A stretch of 64,000 bases of DNA from Pseudarthrobacter phenanthrenivorans Sphe3 (GCF_000189535.1 NC_015145.1:1984001-2048000), one strand, 5' to 3'; shown: positions 25,617 to 34,900, counted from the stretch's first letter. Translations and numbers: made by a program. The notes: generated by a model not told the origin, from the sequence alone.

Positions 25617-26957
25617 ATGACGGATAAATACACCCAACTTGTCAGCCAGGGCCCGGGCAGGACCGTGGCCAGGAAGCTTGGCCTGCCCCAGCCGGCCCTC
25701 CTCCGCCGCTACCAGCCGGGACAGCCGTTGATCACGGGCCCCATCCTGGTCCAGGGAAGCACTTTGGGGGCGGACGGCCTGGCAAAAGAGCTGCTCTCCT
25801 GGGACCTTGATGTCAGGAGGCATGCCGTGCCGCGTGAAAAGCTGGGCGCGGTCATCCTGGTGCTTGATGAAGTGGCCCGACCGGAAGACCTGGAAAAGCC
25901 CGTGCTGTCCGCAGCAGCATCGCTGCGCGACCTTTCCCCGGGCGGCCGGGTCATCACCATCTCCCGGCCGGCGTCGGAGGCAAGCAGCCCGGCCGCGGCC
26001 GCTGCCCGCCAGGGCGTGGACGGATTCCTGCGGTCGCTGGCCAAGGAACTGCGGGCCGGCGCCACGGGCAACGGCATCGTCCTGCGTGACGGGGTGGAGG
26101 TCACGAGTCCAAGCTCGGTGGCAGCCCTGCAGTTCTTCCTGTCCGGCCGGTCCGCATTTGTGGACGGGCAGTTCCTCACCGTCTCCACCACCGCCGGGGA
26201 CCGTTCCGTGGACATTGAAAAGCCCCTGGCAGGAAAGATTGCCGTGGTGACCGGAGCAGCCCGCGGCATAGGCGCAGCAATTGCCCGGACACTGCACCGC
26301 GACGGGGCTACCCTCATCCTGGTCGACGTCCCCGCTGCGGGAGACCAGCTGGCCGCCGTGGCCAATGAGGTCCGGGGGACGGCCCTGCAGCTGGACATCA
26401 GCAGGGACGATGCCGGCCAACGGATCATTGAGCACGCCGCCCAGCGCCACGGGCGGCTGGACATCATGGTCCACAATGCCGGAATCACCCGGGACAAGCT
26501 TCTGGCCAACATGGACCAGGCACGGTGGAATTCCGTCATCGGCATCAATATCGCAGCACAGCTTCGCATCAACGAAACCCTGCTTGCCTCGGAACACTTC
26601 CGGCAATCACCGCGGATCGTTTCAGTCGCGTCCACCAGCGGCATCGCCGGCAACAGGGGGCAGACGAATTACGCGGCATCGAAAGCAGGGGTCATGGGCA
26701 TGATCCGGGCCACCGCTCCGCTCCTGGCCGCGCAGGGCGGAAGCATCAACGCTGTGGCGCCCGGGTTCATCGAAACCGAGATGACGGCGCGCATTCCCTT
26801 TGCCATTCGCGAGGTGGGGCGGCGCCTGAACTCGCTTCAGCAGGGCGGGCTGCCCTCGGACGTAGCGGAGGCCATTTCATTCCTGGCAAGTGACGCGGCC
26901 GGGGGAATCAATGGGGAAGTGCTGCGGGTCTGCGGACAGAACATGGTGGGGGCATGA
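25617..26957 (+). CDS. fabG4: High-molecular-weight 3-oxoacyl reductase FabG4
   Basis: The 446-residue protein is twice the usual FabG size. The N-terminal half (about 1-205) is a degenerate Rossmann-like domain (VILVLDEVARPEDL, GVDGFLRSLAKELR). The C-terminal half is a complete SDR: VVTGAARGIGAAIA, VHNAGITRDK, SVASTSGIAGNRGQTNYAASK. In mycobacteria FabG4 is an NADH-dependent 3-oxoacyl-CoA reductase. ATG 25617 with GGGGGA before it is 8 bases after the fadA2 stop. Its stop overlaps the next start as ATGA. Confidence 0.92.
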   Translation: MTDKYTQLVSQGPGRTVARKLGLPQPALLRRYQPGQPLITGPILVQGSTLGADGLAKELLSWDLDVRRHAVPREKLGAVILVLDEVARPEDLEKPVLSAAASLRDLSPGGRVITISRPASEASSPAAAAARQGVDGFLRSLAKELRAGATGNGIVLRDGVEVTSPSSVAALQFFLSGRSAFVDGQFLTVSTTAGDRSVDIEKPLAGKIAVVTGAARGIGAAIARTLHRDGATLILVDVPAAGDQLAAVANEVRGTALQLDISRDDAGQRIIEHAAQRHGRLDIMVHNAGITRDKLLANMDQARWNSVIGINIAAQLRINETLLASEHFRQSPRIVSVASTSGIAGNRGQTNYAASKAGVMGMIRATAPLLAAQGGSINAVAPGFIETEMTARIPFAIREVGRRLNSLQQGGLPSDVAEAISFLASDAAGGINGEVLRVCGQNMVGA

Positions 26958-27865
26958 CCTCCACCCAGCCAGTGATCCTGGGCGAGATGCCGTCGCTGTC
27001 CAAGCTGTACGTAAATGCCGCGGCCCAGGCGGCACGCCGGAGGCTGTTGGGCAACCATGACGGGTCAACCCTTCCGGCGGAGAGCCACGAAGTACGCGGT
27101 GTCACGGTGGACGTTGCCACCCTCACCGCCTACCAGCACCTCATTGGGGAAACCGCCAGCGACGTGCTGCCCGCTGGATTCATCCACGCGCTCGCCTTCC
27201 CGCTGGCCATGAGCGTGATGAACAGGGACGATTTTCCGCTGCCCCTGCTCGGAATGATCCACCTCCGCAACAAAGTGCAGCAGCATGCCCCCCTGCTCTT
27301 CTCGGACACTTTGGACGTGGCCGCCCACGTGGAGAACCTGCGTGGGCACAGGGCGGGAACACAGGTGGACGTCGTCGCCGCGGTCCGCCGCAGCGGCACC
27401 TCGGAACTCTGCTGGCTGGGAGTTTCCACTTACCTTGCCAAGGGAGTTTTCCTGCCGGGAATCGACAAGCCGTCACCCGTCCCGGCACGTCCCGATTTCG
27501 AGGCTCCGGACCCCACAGCTGTCTGGCAGCTTGGCGTCGACACGGGGCGCGCCTATGCGGCTGTATCGGGTGACTTCAATCCCATCCACCTCAGCGTTCT
27601 CTCCGCCAAGGCACTGGGCATGCGCCGTTCCATTGCCCACGGCATGTACCTTGCGGCCAGGGCGCTCGCCGACGTGGGTCCGTCCCGTGGTGACGCCTTT
27701 GCCTGGGAGGTTGATTTTGACGCTCCGGTCTTTCTCCCCAGCCGGGTGGCGCTGGAGATCAGCACCGTGGAGGGCAGCGAAGGGTCCTGGGGCCGGTCCG
27801 ATTTCGTCGCGTGGAATCCGCGCTCCGGGCGCCGCCACTTCAGCGGTTCTGTCTGCCCGCTCTAA
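26954..27865 (+). CDS. htdX: MaoC-like (R)-3-hydroxyacyl dehydratase, HtdX-type
   Basis: A 303-residue double hot-dog protein. The N-terminal half is a degenerate hot-dog (PAGFIHALAFPLAMSVM). The C-terminal half carries the hydratase motif: YAAVSGDFNPIHLSVLSAKALGMRRSIAHGMYLA, with the catalytic Asp and His of the D..NPIH set. It hydrates or dehydrates trans-2-enoyl/3-hydroxyacyl thioesters. It is translationally coupled to fabG4 (ATGA) and ends the operon. The order equals Rv0241c (htdX) beside fabG4 in M. tuberculosis. Confidence 0.9.
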   Translation: MTSTQPVILGEMPSLSKLYVNAAAQAARRRLLGNHDGSTLPAESHEVRGVTVDVATLTAYQHLIGETASDVLPAGFIHALAFPLAMSVMNRDDFPLPLLGMIHLRNKVQQHAPLLFSDTLDVAAHVENLRGHRAGTQVDVVAAVRRSGTSELCWLGVSTYLAKGVFLPGIDKPSPVPARPDFEAPDPTAVWQLGVDTGRAYAAVSGDFNPIHLSVLSAKALGMRRSIAHGMYLAARALADVGPSRGDAFAWEVDFDAPVFLPSRVALEISTVEGSEGSWGRSDFVAWNPRSGRRHFSGSVCPL

Positions 27866-27906
27866 CCAACCGCCGGGTAGCCTGTTCAGCATCCCTGGCG
27901 GGCTGT

Positions 27907-29025
27907 TCAGGATGCCGGGCGGAGGGCGCGCAGGATCCTGTGGAGGCTCAGGAGCACCGATTCGGATGCGGGCACCATGCCCTGCCCGGCCTGCCTGTCG
28001 GCGGTGGCGGCCATGAGGGCTTCCAGCGTCCCTTCGGCAGCCCGGAACCGTTCCGCCTGGGTCTCGCCATCGTCCTCGCTGAAGGAGCGCATAAGGTCAC
28101 CGGTTGCGATCAGCGTGTCCGCAAGCGGGCCGTTGTCCTCCAGCGGCACGGTGTACGGCGCATCGTCGTCCCAGATCACGTCCGAAAGAACATCGGTGAT
28201 GTCCTGGATGTGGAAGGTCACGCGCTCCAGCTCGCGCAGGTCGCGGTAGTCACGGTCGAGGTCGTGCGGATGCAGTTTGCGCCGGGGATTCGCCCGCCGG
28301 CTCGCGTCCGCCTCCTTGACCAGGTGGCGGACCGAACGCGCCGCTGCCGCCAGTTCGTCTGAGCGGCGGGACCAGTCCTCGTGTTTGGGCGGCCAGTCCT
28401 CCTTGAGGGCCACCCCCATGTCAGTGAGCTGCCTGCCGAGGGCAAGCCGCAGTTCGTCGAGGCTTGCAGCCGCCGCGCTGAGGTGAAGCGGCGGGAAAAC
28501 CAGGAAGTTGACTGCGATTCCCACTGCTACCCCCACCCCCATCTGCAGCAGGTAGCCGAAGGAGAAGTCGTCAGGATTGCTGCCGCCCACCAGCAGGACC
28601 AGCAGGGCCGCCGTCGGAATCCAGTCACTGCCTGAACCCACCCCCGGAAGTCCGCCGAGCAGGACGCCGATCCCCATGATGAGGGCCACGGCAAGCGGTG
28701 ACGGATCGGTGATATTGACCAGCACGAAGGCCAGTCCGATTCCCATGGCCAGCCCCGCAAGGGCCTGCATGCCTTGCCGGACCGAGCCGGCCACGTTGTG
28801 GTACATCACAACCAGCGCACCCAGCGGGGCGTAGTAGGGATAGTTGGCTGCTGCTCCCGGCATCAGCGGGGCAATGAAAAATGCCAGCCCGGCTGCCAGT
28901 GCCGCTTTGGCCGCCAGCTGCAGCCGCTGCGCTGCAAAAGCCGCTGACAGCCCTGACACTGCGTGTTTGAGTAAAAGGGTCCCCCTGGCCCACCGGACAT
29001 CCGGACGTGCTTGAGACTTGACCAT
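27907..29025 (-). CDS. FUSC/aromatic acid exporter-like membrane protein
   Basis: A 372-residue protein with about six N-terminal membrane helices (residues 30-175, including YYAPLGALVVMYHNVAGSVRQGMQALAG and LLGGLPGVGSGSDWIP) and a long helical cytoplasmic tail. The layout fits the FUSC superfamily, half-size type, which exports aromatic acids or similar compounds; the substrate is unknown. ATG 29025 is preferred to the ATG at 29052 because TAGTGT lies 7 bases before it. Confidence 0.78.
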   Translation of the reverse strand: MVKSQARPDVRWARGTLLLKHAVSGLSAAFAAQRLQLAAKAALAAGLAFFIAPLMPGAAANYPYYAPLGALVVMYHNVAGSVRQGMQALAGLAMGIGLAFVLVNITDPSPLAVALIMGIGVLLGGLPGVGSGSDWIPTAALLVLLVGGSNPDDFSFGYLLQMGVGVAVGIAVNFLVFPPLHLSAAAASLDELRLALGRQLTDMGVALKEDWPPKHEDWSRRSDELAAAARSVRHLVKEADASRRANPRRKLHPHDLDRDYRDLRELERVTFHIQDITDVLSDVIWDDDAPYTVPLEDNGPLADTLIATGDLMRSFSEDDGETQAERFRAAEGTLEALMAATADRQAGQGMVPASESVLLSLHRILRALRPAS

Positions 29026-29106
29026 CCGCTTCACACTAGTGCGCTCCGGCATCCGCGGCCAAAGCTACTGGTCAGAGCGCCGGGGGAAGCACCTGGTCAG
29101 CGCATC

Positions 29107-30216
29107 TCAGGACAAAGCCGCGGCCGAACGGCGCACTTCGGCAGCGAGGCGGTGGGCCCGTCCAGGAGTCCTGCCGTCCTCCTGCCGACGCGGAATGTAT
29201 CCGAAACCCAGGCCGTACGCCGGGTCTGCGAAGCCAAGCGCAGCGTTGGCGCCCTCGTGCCCGAAGGCGCGGTGGCTGCCGAAATTCCGCGAAGGGTGCG
29301 GCTTCATGAAAACGACGGCGAAGGCATTGTCCAGCCCGGAGGACCGGTCCAGCCCCCACACCTGTTCCCGGGACATCTGCCCGACAGTCGCGGGCGTGAG
29401 GAAAGCCTTCCCTCCCTCGGCCCCGGTGGTGGCAGCCGCATAGAGGCGTGCCAGGCCCTCCGCTGTTCCAACGCCGCCTGCGGCGGACATCCCCGCGGAC
29501 CGTACGGCGCGGATGTTGGGAAGCTCCATGATGGTGCTCACCGGTGCATTGCTGTTCAATCCCTCCAGGCTGAGCGGATCGAGCCAGGGCTGCTCCAGGT
29601 CGGGGGAGTACTGCACGTCCCGGAAGCGGTGCTCCTGCCCTTCGGGCAGTCCCAGGTAGAAGTCGATGGCGAACGGAGCCCGAATCCGCCGCACGTAGAT
29701 CTCCTGCAGGGTTTGACCGGCTGTCCGGCGGCACAACTCCTCCATGATGACGCCGATGGTCAGGGCGTGGTAGCCGAACTGCCGGCCAGGCTGCCAGGCT
29801 GGAGCCGCAGCGGCGAGCCGGGCTGCGGCAGCCGGCGTGGTGAACTCGTCGAGACCGAACCCGCCTTCGATTCCCAGGAGTCCGGCCTGGTGGGACAAGG
29901 CCTCGCGGACCAGGAGCCGGTCCTTCCCGTGGACACCGAATTCCGGCCAGTAGTGGGCTACGGTCCGGTCCAGGTCAAGCAGGCCGTCCTGCACCAGGAG
30001 TCCGATGACCATGGCCGCGACGCCCTTGGAGCAGGAGTACGCACCCGTCACGGTGTCCGCGGACATGTCCGGCCCACCCGTGAGGGCCACCACCGGCGAC
30101 CCGTCTTTATATGCGGAAAGTTGCGCGCTGTAGCGGGGATCCTCAAGCAGGAATGATTCGAACAGGTCCCGTACGCTGCCGTATCCGGGCGCTGTGAAGC
30201 CCTCAGGTTTATGCAT
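29107..30216 (-). CDS. Beta-lactamase family serine hydrolase
   Basis: This 369-residue class C beta-lactamase/esterase-fold protein has its nucleophile in the SxxK motif GAYSCSKGVAAMVIG (near residue 80), a second-site YHALT, and C-terminal FGHEGANAALGFADP, matching the HxG position. Such proteins are esterases or D-amino-acid peptidases rather than true lactamases. No signal peptide is seen, so it is likely cytoplasmic. TAGACT lies 6 bases before the ATG, a leaderless start. Confidence 0.87.
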   Translation of the reverse strand: MHKPEGFTAPGYGSVRDLFESFLLEDPRYSAQLSAYKDGSPVVALTGGPDMSADTVTGAYSCSKGVAAMVIGLLVQDGLLDLDRTVAHYWPEFGVHGKDRLLVREALSHQAGLLGIEGGFGLDEFTTPAAAARLAAAAPAWQPGRQFGYHALTIGVIMEELCRRTAGQTLQEIYVRRIRAPFAIDFYLGLPEGQEHRFRDVQYSPDLEQPWLDPLSLEGLNSNAPVSTIMELPNIRAVRSAGMSAAGGVGTAEGLARLYAAATTGAEGGKAFLTPATVGQMSREQVWGLDRSSGLDNAFAVVFMKPHPSRNFGSHRAFGHEGANAALGFADPAYGLGFGYIPRRQEDGRTPGRAHRLAAEVRRSAAALS

Positions 30217-30251
30217 GCGGCAAGTCTAGCCGGAAAGCGTTTACTGCCCAC

Positions 30252-31367
30252 TTAGACTTGGGCTGGTTGCGCACCATGGCCGGGCGCTACTTCTTCCCCT
30301 TCCTTGACCGGCCCAGGCGGCGTCCCATCCCCGAAGGGGCGTCCGCCCAGGGACTCCCGGCCATGCGGCTCGAGCCACCCGCCCAGGTCCGGGCCTGCAG
30401 GAACAATTCCCGTGGGATTGATGTCCTCATGGACGATGTAATAGTGCTGCTTGATCTGCACAAAATCGATCGTGTCGCCGAAGCCGGGGGTCTGGAAGAG
30501 GTCCCGCGCGTAGCCCCACAGGGCAGGCATCTCTGCGAGTTTTTGCCGGTTGCACTTGAAATGCCCGTGGTACACCGCATCAAAACGTGCAAGCGTGGTG
30601 AACAGCCGGACATCAGCTTCCGTAATGGTGTCACCCACCAGGAACCGCTGCCCGGAGAGCCGGTCCTCCAGCCAATCCAAGGCCGCCCACAAGCGTGCAT
30701 ACGCTGCGTCATAAGCTTCCTGGGAGCCGGCGAAGCCGCAGCGGTAGACCCCGTTGTTGACTTCCGTGAACACGCGCTTGTTGACCTGGTCGATCTCCTC
30801 CCGCAGATGCGCCGGGTAGAGGTCCGGTGCCCCCGGGCGGTGGAAGTCTGTCCATTCCGTTGAAAAGTCCAGCGTGATCTGGGGGTAGTTGTTGGTGACC
30901 ACCGCTCCGCTGGCTACGTCAACCAGCGCCGGCACGGTGATGCCGCGGGGATAGCCGGGGAAGCGCTTGAAGTAGGCCTCCTGCAGGCGTTCGATACCGA
31001 GGACGGGGTCCACGCCACCTGGGTCCAGGTCAAAGGTCCAGGACCGTGCGTCATGGGTGGGCCCGGGTTGTCCCAGTGAGATGGCCTCTTCCAGGCCAAG
31101 CAACCGGCGGACGATGACCGTCCGGTTCGCCCAGGGGCAGGCACGGGCCGCGATCAGCCGGTAGCGCCCAGCTTCCACCGGCCAGCCCGGTTCCCCGTTG
31201 GGGCCCGGCGCGCCGTCCTTCGTAATGCGGTCCTCGATGTAGTTGGTGTCCCGGTTGAATTCCGCTCCGCCTGTTACATAGGCTCCGCGGGTGCTGTGCT
31301 CGGCGGCCTTCCCTTGCGTGCTCTGTCCTGGTGAGGCTTGCTGGGTGCTGTCGGTGTCCTGGCTCAT
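30252..31367 (-). CDS. Glutathionyl-hydroquinone reductase-like protein (Xi-class GST, ECM4/YqjG)
   Basis: The 371-residue thioredoxin-fold protein has the catalytic Cys in ARACPWANRTVIVRR (residues near 70), then a C-terminal helical GST domain with VYRCGFAGSQEAYDAAY and LEDRLSGQRFLVGDTITEADVRLF. The family reduces thiol-conjugated hydroquinones. This organism appears to use mycothiol (mshC at 49550), so the physiological thiol is probably not glutathione (inference). TAGGCT is 6 bases before the ATG. Confidence 0.88.
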   Translation of the reverse strand: MSQDTDSTQQASPGQSTQGKAAEHSTRGAYVTGGAEFNRDTNYIEDRITKDGAPGPNGEPGWPVEAGRYRLIAARACPWANRTVIVRRLLGLEEAISLGQPGPTHDARSWTFDLDPGGVDPVLGIERLQEAYFKRFPGYPRGITVPALVDVASGAVVTNNYPQITLDFSTEWTDFHRPGAPDLYPAHLREEIDQVNKRVFTEVNNGVYRCGFAGSQEAYDAAYARLWAALDWLEDRLSGQRFLVGDTITEADVRLFTTLARFDAVYHGHFKCNRQKLAEMPALWGYARDLFQTPGFGDTIDFVQIKQHYYIVHEDINPTGIVPAGPDLGGWLEPHGRESLGGRPFGDGTPPGPVKEGEEVAPGHGAQPAQV

Positions 31368-31376
31368 GGCACCAGC

Positions 31377-32117
31377 CTATGCGCCCGCCAGCAGAACAGT
31401 TGAGATTGGCTGCCAGGCCCACAGCCAGGAGCCTGCCACCAGGGCAGCGAACAGGAGGATCCACACGCCCGAGGGGACCGCCGTGGCGCGCCACAACAGG
31501 TAGGCGTCGGAGCTGGCCAACCGTTCCCGGCGGCGCAGGTGCACATGGGCCAGCTTGATGAGGTCGCGGACGGCAGCCACCAGCAGGGCCAGGCCCAGGA
31601 TGACGGCCACGTGGCCAAGGAAGGCCTCCGGGACCAGGATGATCAGCAGCAGGGTGCCCGCAATGGCGCCCAGCGTGATGAGGACGCCGGCCAGATTTCG
31701 GAGAAACAGCAGCGAGGCGGCCAAGGCGAAGGCGCTTCCGGCGATGGCCGCCGGCCCCCATCCGTTGAACCCACACCACACGTAGGTGGCACCAACGATT
31801 GCCGGCACAGGGTATCCCCAGAAGCAGGACCAGGCGGAGGCCAGCCTGCTCCGGCTGTAAGTGGTGGTGGTGCCGGAGTGGTCAAGCCGGAGCCGGATCC
31901 CGGACAGCCGTTGACCGCTTGTCAGGGCCGCAACGGCATGACCCATCTCGTGTGTGGCTGTAGCCAGGAGTCCGAAGTATTTCCAGGAACGCCGCGGCAC
32001 AGACAGGGCGGCGGCAATGAGCAGCGCCAGGATGAGTTCAGTGAATGTCACAGCGGGAGGCTCCGCCCGGCTGAATGCGCCGAGCAGGGTGTTCCAGAGA
32101 TCACCTGGGGTGTCCAT
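31377..32117 (-). CDS. M50B-like membrane metallopeptidase
   Basis: A 246-residue membrane protein with about six helices and the zinc motif HEMGHAVAALTSGQ on the second helix, as in M50B-like proteins that act inside the membrane. No NPDG motif is evident, so catalysis is likely but not certain. ATG 32117 is chosen because AGGAAGG lies 5 bases upstream; the longer frame lacks family sequence. It starts downstream of DUF4193 on the same strand. Confidence 0.78.
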   Translation of the reverse strand: MDTPGDLWNTLLGAFSRAEPPAVTFTELILALLIAAALSVPRRSWKYFGLLATATHEMGHAVAALTSGQRLSGIRLRLDHSGTTTTYSRSRLASAWSCFWGYPVPAIVGATYVWCGFNGWGPAAIAGSAFALAASLLFLRNLAGVLITLGAIAGTLLLIILVPEAFLGHVAVILGLALLVAAVRDLIKLAHVHLRRRERLASSDAYLLWRATAVPSGVWILLFAALVAGSWLWAWQPISTVLLAGA

Positions 32118-32198
32118 CTGTCCTTCCTGGCTTTGGCAGCGGTCATGGCTGCTTGCGGGCTCAACGGTACTGCTGTGTGGGTGAAGGCTTAAAGCCGT

Positions 32199-32224
32199 GA
32201 GGCACGCCACTGTGGGCGTGCCTC
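32199..32224 (-). terminator. Hairpin after the DUF4193 gene
   Basis: GAGGCACGCC (32199-32208) pairs with GGCGTGCCTC (32215-32224) around a 6-base loop. It lies 50 bases beyond the DUF4193 stop on the minus strand and has only a short T-rich tail. Confidence 0.5.
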
Positions 32225-32273
32225 TGGATCAAGCAGGCCGCGGTCACTCCCGCGCCCCGCCCAGGCTCTCTTG

Positions 32274-32576
32274 CTAGCCTTCGCACTCCGTGCAGTAACT
32301 GTGGCCATCTTTCTGGCGTGCAATCTGGGACCGGTGACGGACCAGGAAGCAGGAGTAGCAGGTGAATTCGTCGTCGGCCTGGGGGATGACCTGCACCACG
32401 AGCTCTTCGGCGACGAATTCGCCTCCGGGCACGCCGGCGCCGTCAAGCCCGTCGGCCTCATCCAGCTCCAGGACGACGCTGCGTGCGTCGGGAGCATTGG
32501 CTGACTGGAGCTGCTCGAGGGAGTTGTCCTGCGATTCCTTGACGTCGGAGCGCAGTTCATCGTAATCGGTTGCCAC
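32274..32576 (-). CDS. DUF4193 family zinc-finger-like protein
   Basis: A 100-residue acidic actinobacterial protein that begins MATDYDELRSDVKESQDN and ends FTCYSCFLVRHRSQIARQKDGHSYCTECEG: CYSC and CTEC form a probable zinc ribbon. The function is unknown; the family is near-universal in Actinobacteria. The start is a GTG at 32576 (VATDYDE), which matches the family start and has AGAAG upstream; the frame extends to 32648 without homology. Confidence 0.87.
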   Translation of the reverse strand: MATDYDELRSDVKESQDNSLEQLQSANAPDARSVVLELDEADGLDGAGVPGGEFVAEELVVQVIPQADDEFTCYSCFLVRHRSQIARQKDGHSYCTECEG

Positions 32577-32777
32577 TTTGGGTGCTTCTCTTTTCTTTGG
32601 TTCGCCTGTCGCGTATGAAACGTACAGCATCAACCTGCTATTCCCCAATAGCCGGAGTATATTGACCGTCCCCTGGGTACAGGTTCAAAGGAGGCAGCCG
32701 GCGGTTTAGCACCGTACTGTGGCTGGACGGACAGCGGGGACGCGGCAGGACGCGTGCTCTCCGCACGAGGAGAAGGG

Positions 32778-33932
32778 GTGCAGGTGGAGCAGCTTACGGT
32801 TGAGTTTGGTGGTTCCCGGCAGATGGGTACCGGGGTGGGTCCGGTGTTGGAGAAGTTCGATGCTGTCACAAAGATCGTGGTGTTACGTGGGGGAGGCCTG
32901 GGCGACCTGATCTTCGCCATCCCCGCCATGGCCGCACTCAAGGCAGCCTATCCTGCCGCGACTTTGACCCTGCTGGGCACTCCCGTGCACCAGGCCCTGC
33001 TCGAGGCAACCGAGAGTCCGGTGGACGAGGTGTTCGTCCTGCCTTTCGCGGAGGGCGTCCGCCCCGGCGAGGAAGATGCGGACACTCTGGACCTGTTCTT
33101 CGAGGATATGCGGGGACGAAACTTCGATCTCGCCGTACAGCTTCATGGCGGGGGACGGTATTCAAACCCTTTCCTGCTGCGGCTGGGCGCCCGCCACACC
33201 GTGGGTACCCGCACCGCGGACGCTGCCAGCCTGGAACGGACGGTTCCCTACCTCTACTATCAGCATGAGCCGCTGAGGGCGCTGGAAGTGGCCGGACTGG
33301 CGGGTGCCTTCCCTGTTGATCTTGAGGCCCGCCTGGCACCGGCACAAAAGGCCGCGCCAGGCGCGGCAGTGAAGGCGGACGACGACGGCGCGCAGCCTTT
33401 GGTGGTGATCCATCCGGGCGCCACGGATCCTCGCCGTCGTTGGCCGGCGGAGCGGTTCGCTGAACTTGCATCCGCCTGCGCTGCCGACGGTTACCGGGTT
33501 GCCGTCGTGGGGGACCAGAGCGAGCGCGGCCTCGCCGCAGAGATCGCGGAAGGGGCGGCGTCGGCGCAAGTCCGGTCCCTCGCAGGAGAACTGGATATGG
33601 GCGGCCTGGTGGCCCTCTTGGCCAAGGCGGCCGTGGTGGTGGGCAACGACAGTGGTCCCCGGCATCTCGCGCAGGCCCTCGGTGTTCCCACGGTAGGGAT
33701 TTTCTGGGCCGGCAACGTCATTAATGCCGGGGCCCTGGGCAGGAGCCTCCACCGTATCCATGCGTCATGGGTAACCGCCTGCCCCACGTGCGGTATCGAT
33801 GTCACACAGGTCGGCTGGACGGCACCGAGGTGTGCCCATGACGATTCAGTGGTAGCCGGCGTCGCAGTACGGGACGTCCACGAAGACGTCCGCAGCCTGG
33901 CCGCCACGGAACGTCGGGCAGGGGCCGCATGA
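32778..33932 (+). CDS. Glycosyltransferase family 9 protein, first of two
   Basis: The 384-residue GT-B enzyme has VVLRGGGLGDLIFAIPAMAALKAAYP at the N-terminus, VIHPGATDPRRRWPAERFAELA, and GNDSGPRHLAQALGVPTVGIFW, the family-9 heptosyltransferase signature. In a Gram-positive the acceptor cannot be LPS, so a cell-wall glycan or secondary metabolite is inferred. A conserved TACPTCGID cysteine pair lies near the C-terminus. GTG 32778 has GAGGAGAAGG directly before it. Its stop overlaps the next start (ATGA). Confidence 0.85.
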   Translation: MQVEQLTVEFGGSRQMGTGVGPVLEKFDAVTKIVVLRGGGLGDLIFAIPAMAALKAAYPAATLTLLGTPVHQALLEATESPVDEVFVLPFAEGVRPGEEDADTLDLFFEDMRGRNFDLAVQLHGGGRYSNPFLLRLGARHTVGTRTADAASLERTVPYLYYQHEPLRALEVAGLAGAFPVDLEARLAPAQKAAPGAAVKADDDGAQPLVVIHPGATDPRRRWPAERFAELASACAADGYRVAVVGDQSERGLAAEIAEGAASAQVRSLAGELDMGGLVALLAKAAVVVGNDSGPRHLAQALGVPTVGIFWAGNVINAGALGRSLHRIHASWVTACPTCGIDVTQVGWTAPRCAHDDSVVAGVAVRDVHEDVRSLAATERRAGAA

Positions 33933-34900
33933 GCGGCGGGGCAGCGCTGGCGGCAGCCGGGCCTGGGGACCAACTGGACGGCAAGCCGGAGCTGTTGGTC
34001 CTCCGTGCCCTCAAGCTCGGGGATCTTCTGGTTGCCGTGCCGGCCCTGAAGGCACTCCGCCGGGCGTTTCCCGACCACCGGCTGCGCTATGCGGCGCAGG
34101 GATGGCTGTCCGAAGCGCTCGGACTGGTGGGTGGCTATGAGCTGTTCCCCACCCACGGACTGGATGAACCGCTGGCCATGGAAACCGGCGTGGTGGATGT
34201 CGCGGTCAACCTGCATGGCAGCGGTCCGGAGAGCCAGGGGCGGATTGAGGCGCTGCAGGCACGGCAGACGATCAGCCACCGCAGCGAATACCGGGACGGT
34301 CCGCCGTGGCGGGCCGAGCTGCACGAGCGGGAGCGGTGGGTGCGGCTGCTGGAATGGCATGGGATCGCCGCAGACCCGCTGGACGTGCAGTTGAACGCAC
34401 CCCATGTTCCCAGCCCCGTTCCCGGCGCCACCGTACTCCATGTTGGCGCCGCTTATGGCAGCCGGCTGTGGCCGGCGGACCGCTTCGCAGCGGTTGCCAC
34501 CGCATTGGACAGCGCCGGGCACAACGTCGTCTTCACCGGAGGCGCCGGAGAGCGGGACAGGGCCGTGGACGTCTGCGGGCGGGCCGGCCTTCCCAGCGGG
34601 GCGGTGCTGGCCGGACGGCTTGGCCTGGGCGAATTTGCCGCCACCATTGCCGCAGCCCGCCTTGTGGTCTCCGCTGATACCGGCGCGGCCCATCTTGCCT
34701 CCGCATATGGAACACCGTCGGTGGTGCTGTTCGGACCCGCCCCGCCCGAGATCTGGGGCCCGCCGCCCGGCCCGCACCTTGTCCTCACCAAACCCGAACT
34801 TCGGCGGGGCGACACATTTGCGGACCAGCCCGACCCCGCGCTGCTGGCCGTCACGGTGCCCGATGTCCTTGCCGCGGTGCGTGAACTGGGCGTCCTGTAG
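33929..34900 (+). CDS. Glycosyltransferase family 9 protein, second of two
   Basis: A 323-residue paralogue-like GT9 protein: LLVLRALKLGDLLVAVPALKALRRAFPDH, VLHVGAAYGSRLWPADRFAAVA, VVSADTGAAHLASAYGTPSVVLFGP. It is more divergent at the final loop (DTGAAHLA instead of DSGPRHLA). It overlaps the upstream GT9 gene by 4 bases, so the two are produced together and probably act in one glycan pathway, perhaps as successive transferases. Confidence 0.85.
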   Translation: MSGGAALAAAGPGDQLDGKPELLVLRALKLGDLLVAVPALKALRRAFPDHRLRYAAQGWLSEALGLVGGYELFPTHGLDEPLAMETGVVDVAVNLHGSGPESQGRIEALQARQTISHRSEYRDGPPWRAELHERERWVRLLEWHGIAADPLDVQLNAPHVPSPVPGATVLHVGAAYGSRLWPADRFAAVATALDSAGHNVVFTGGAGERDRAVDVCGRAGLPSGAVLAGRLGLGEFAATIAAARLVVSADTGAAHLASAYGTPSVVLFGPAPPEIWGPPPGPHLVLTKPELRRGDTFADQPDPALLAVTVPDVLAAVRELGVL

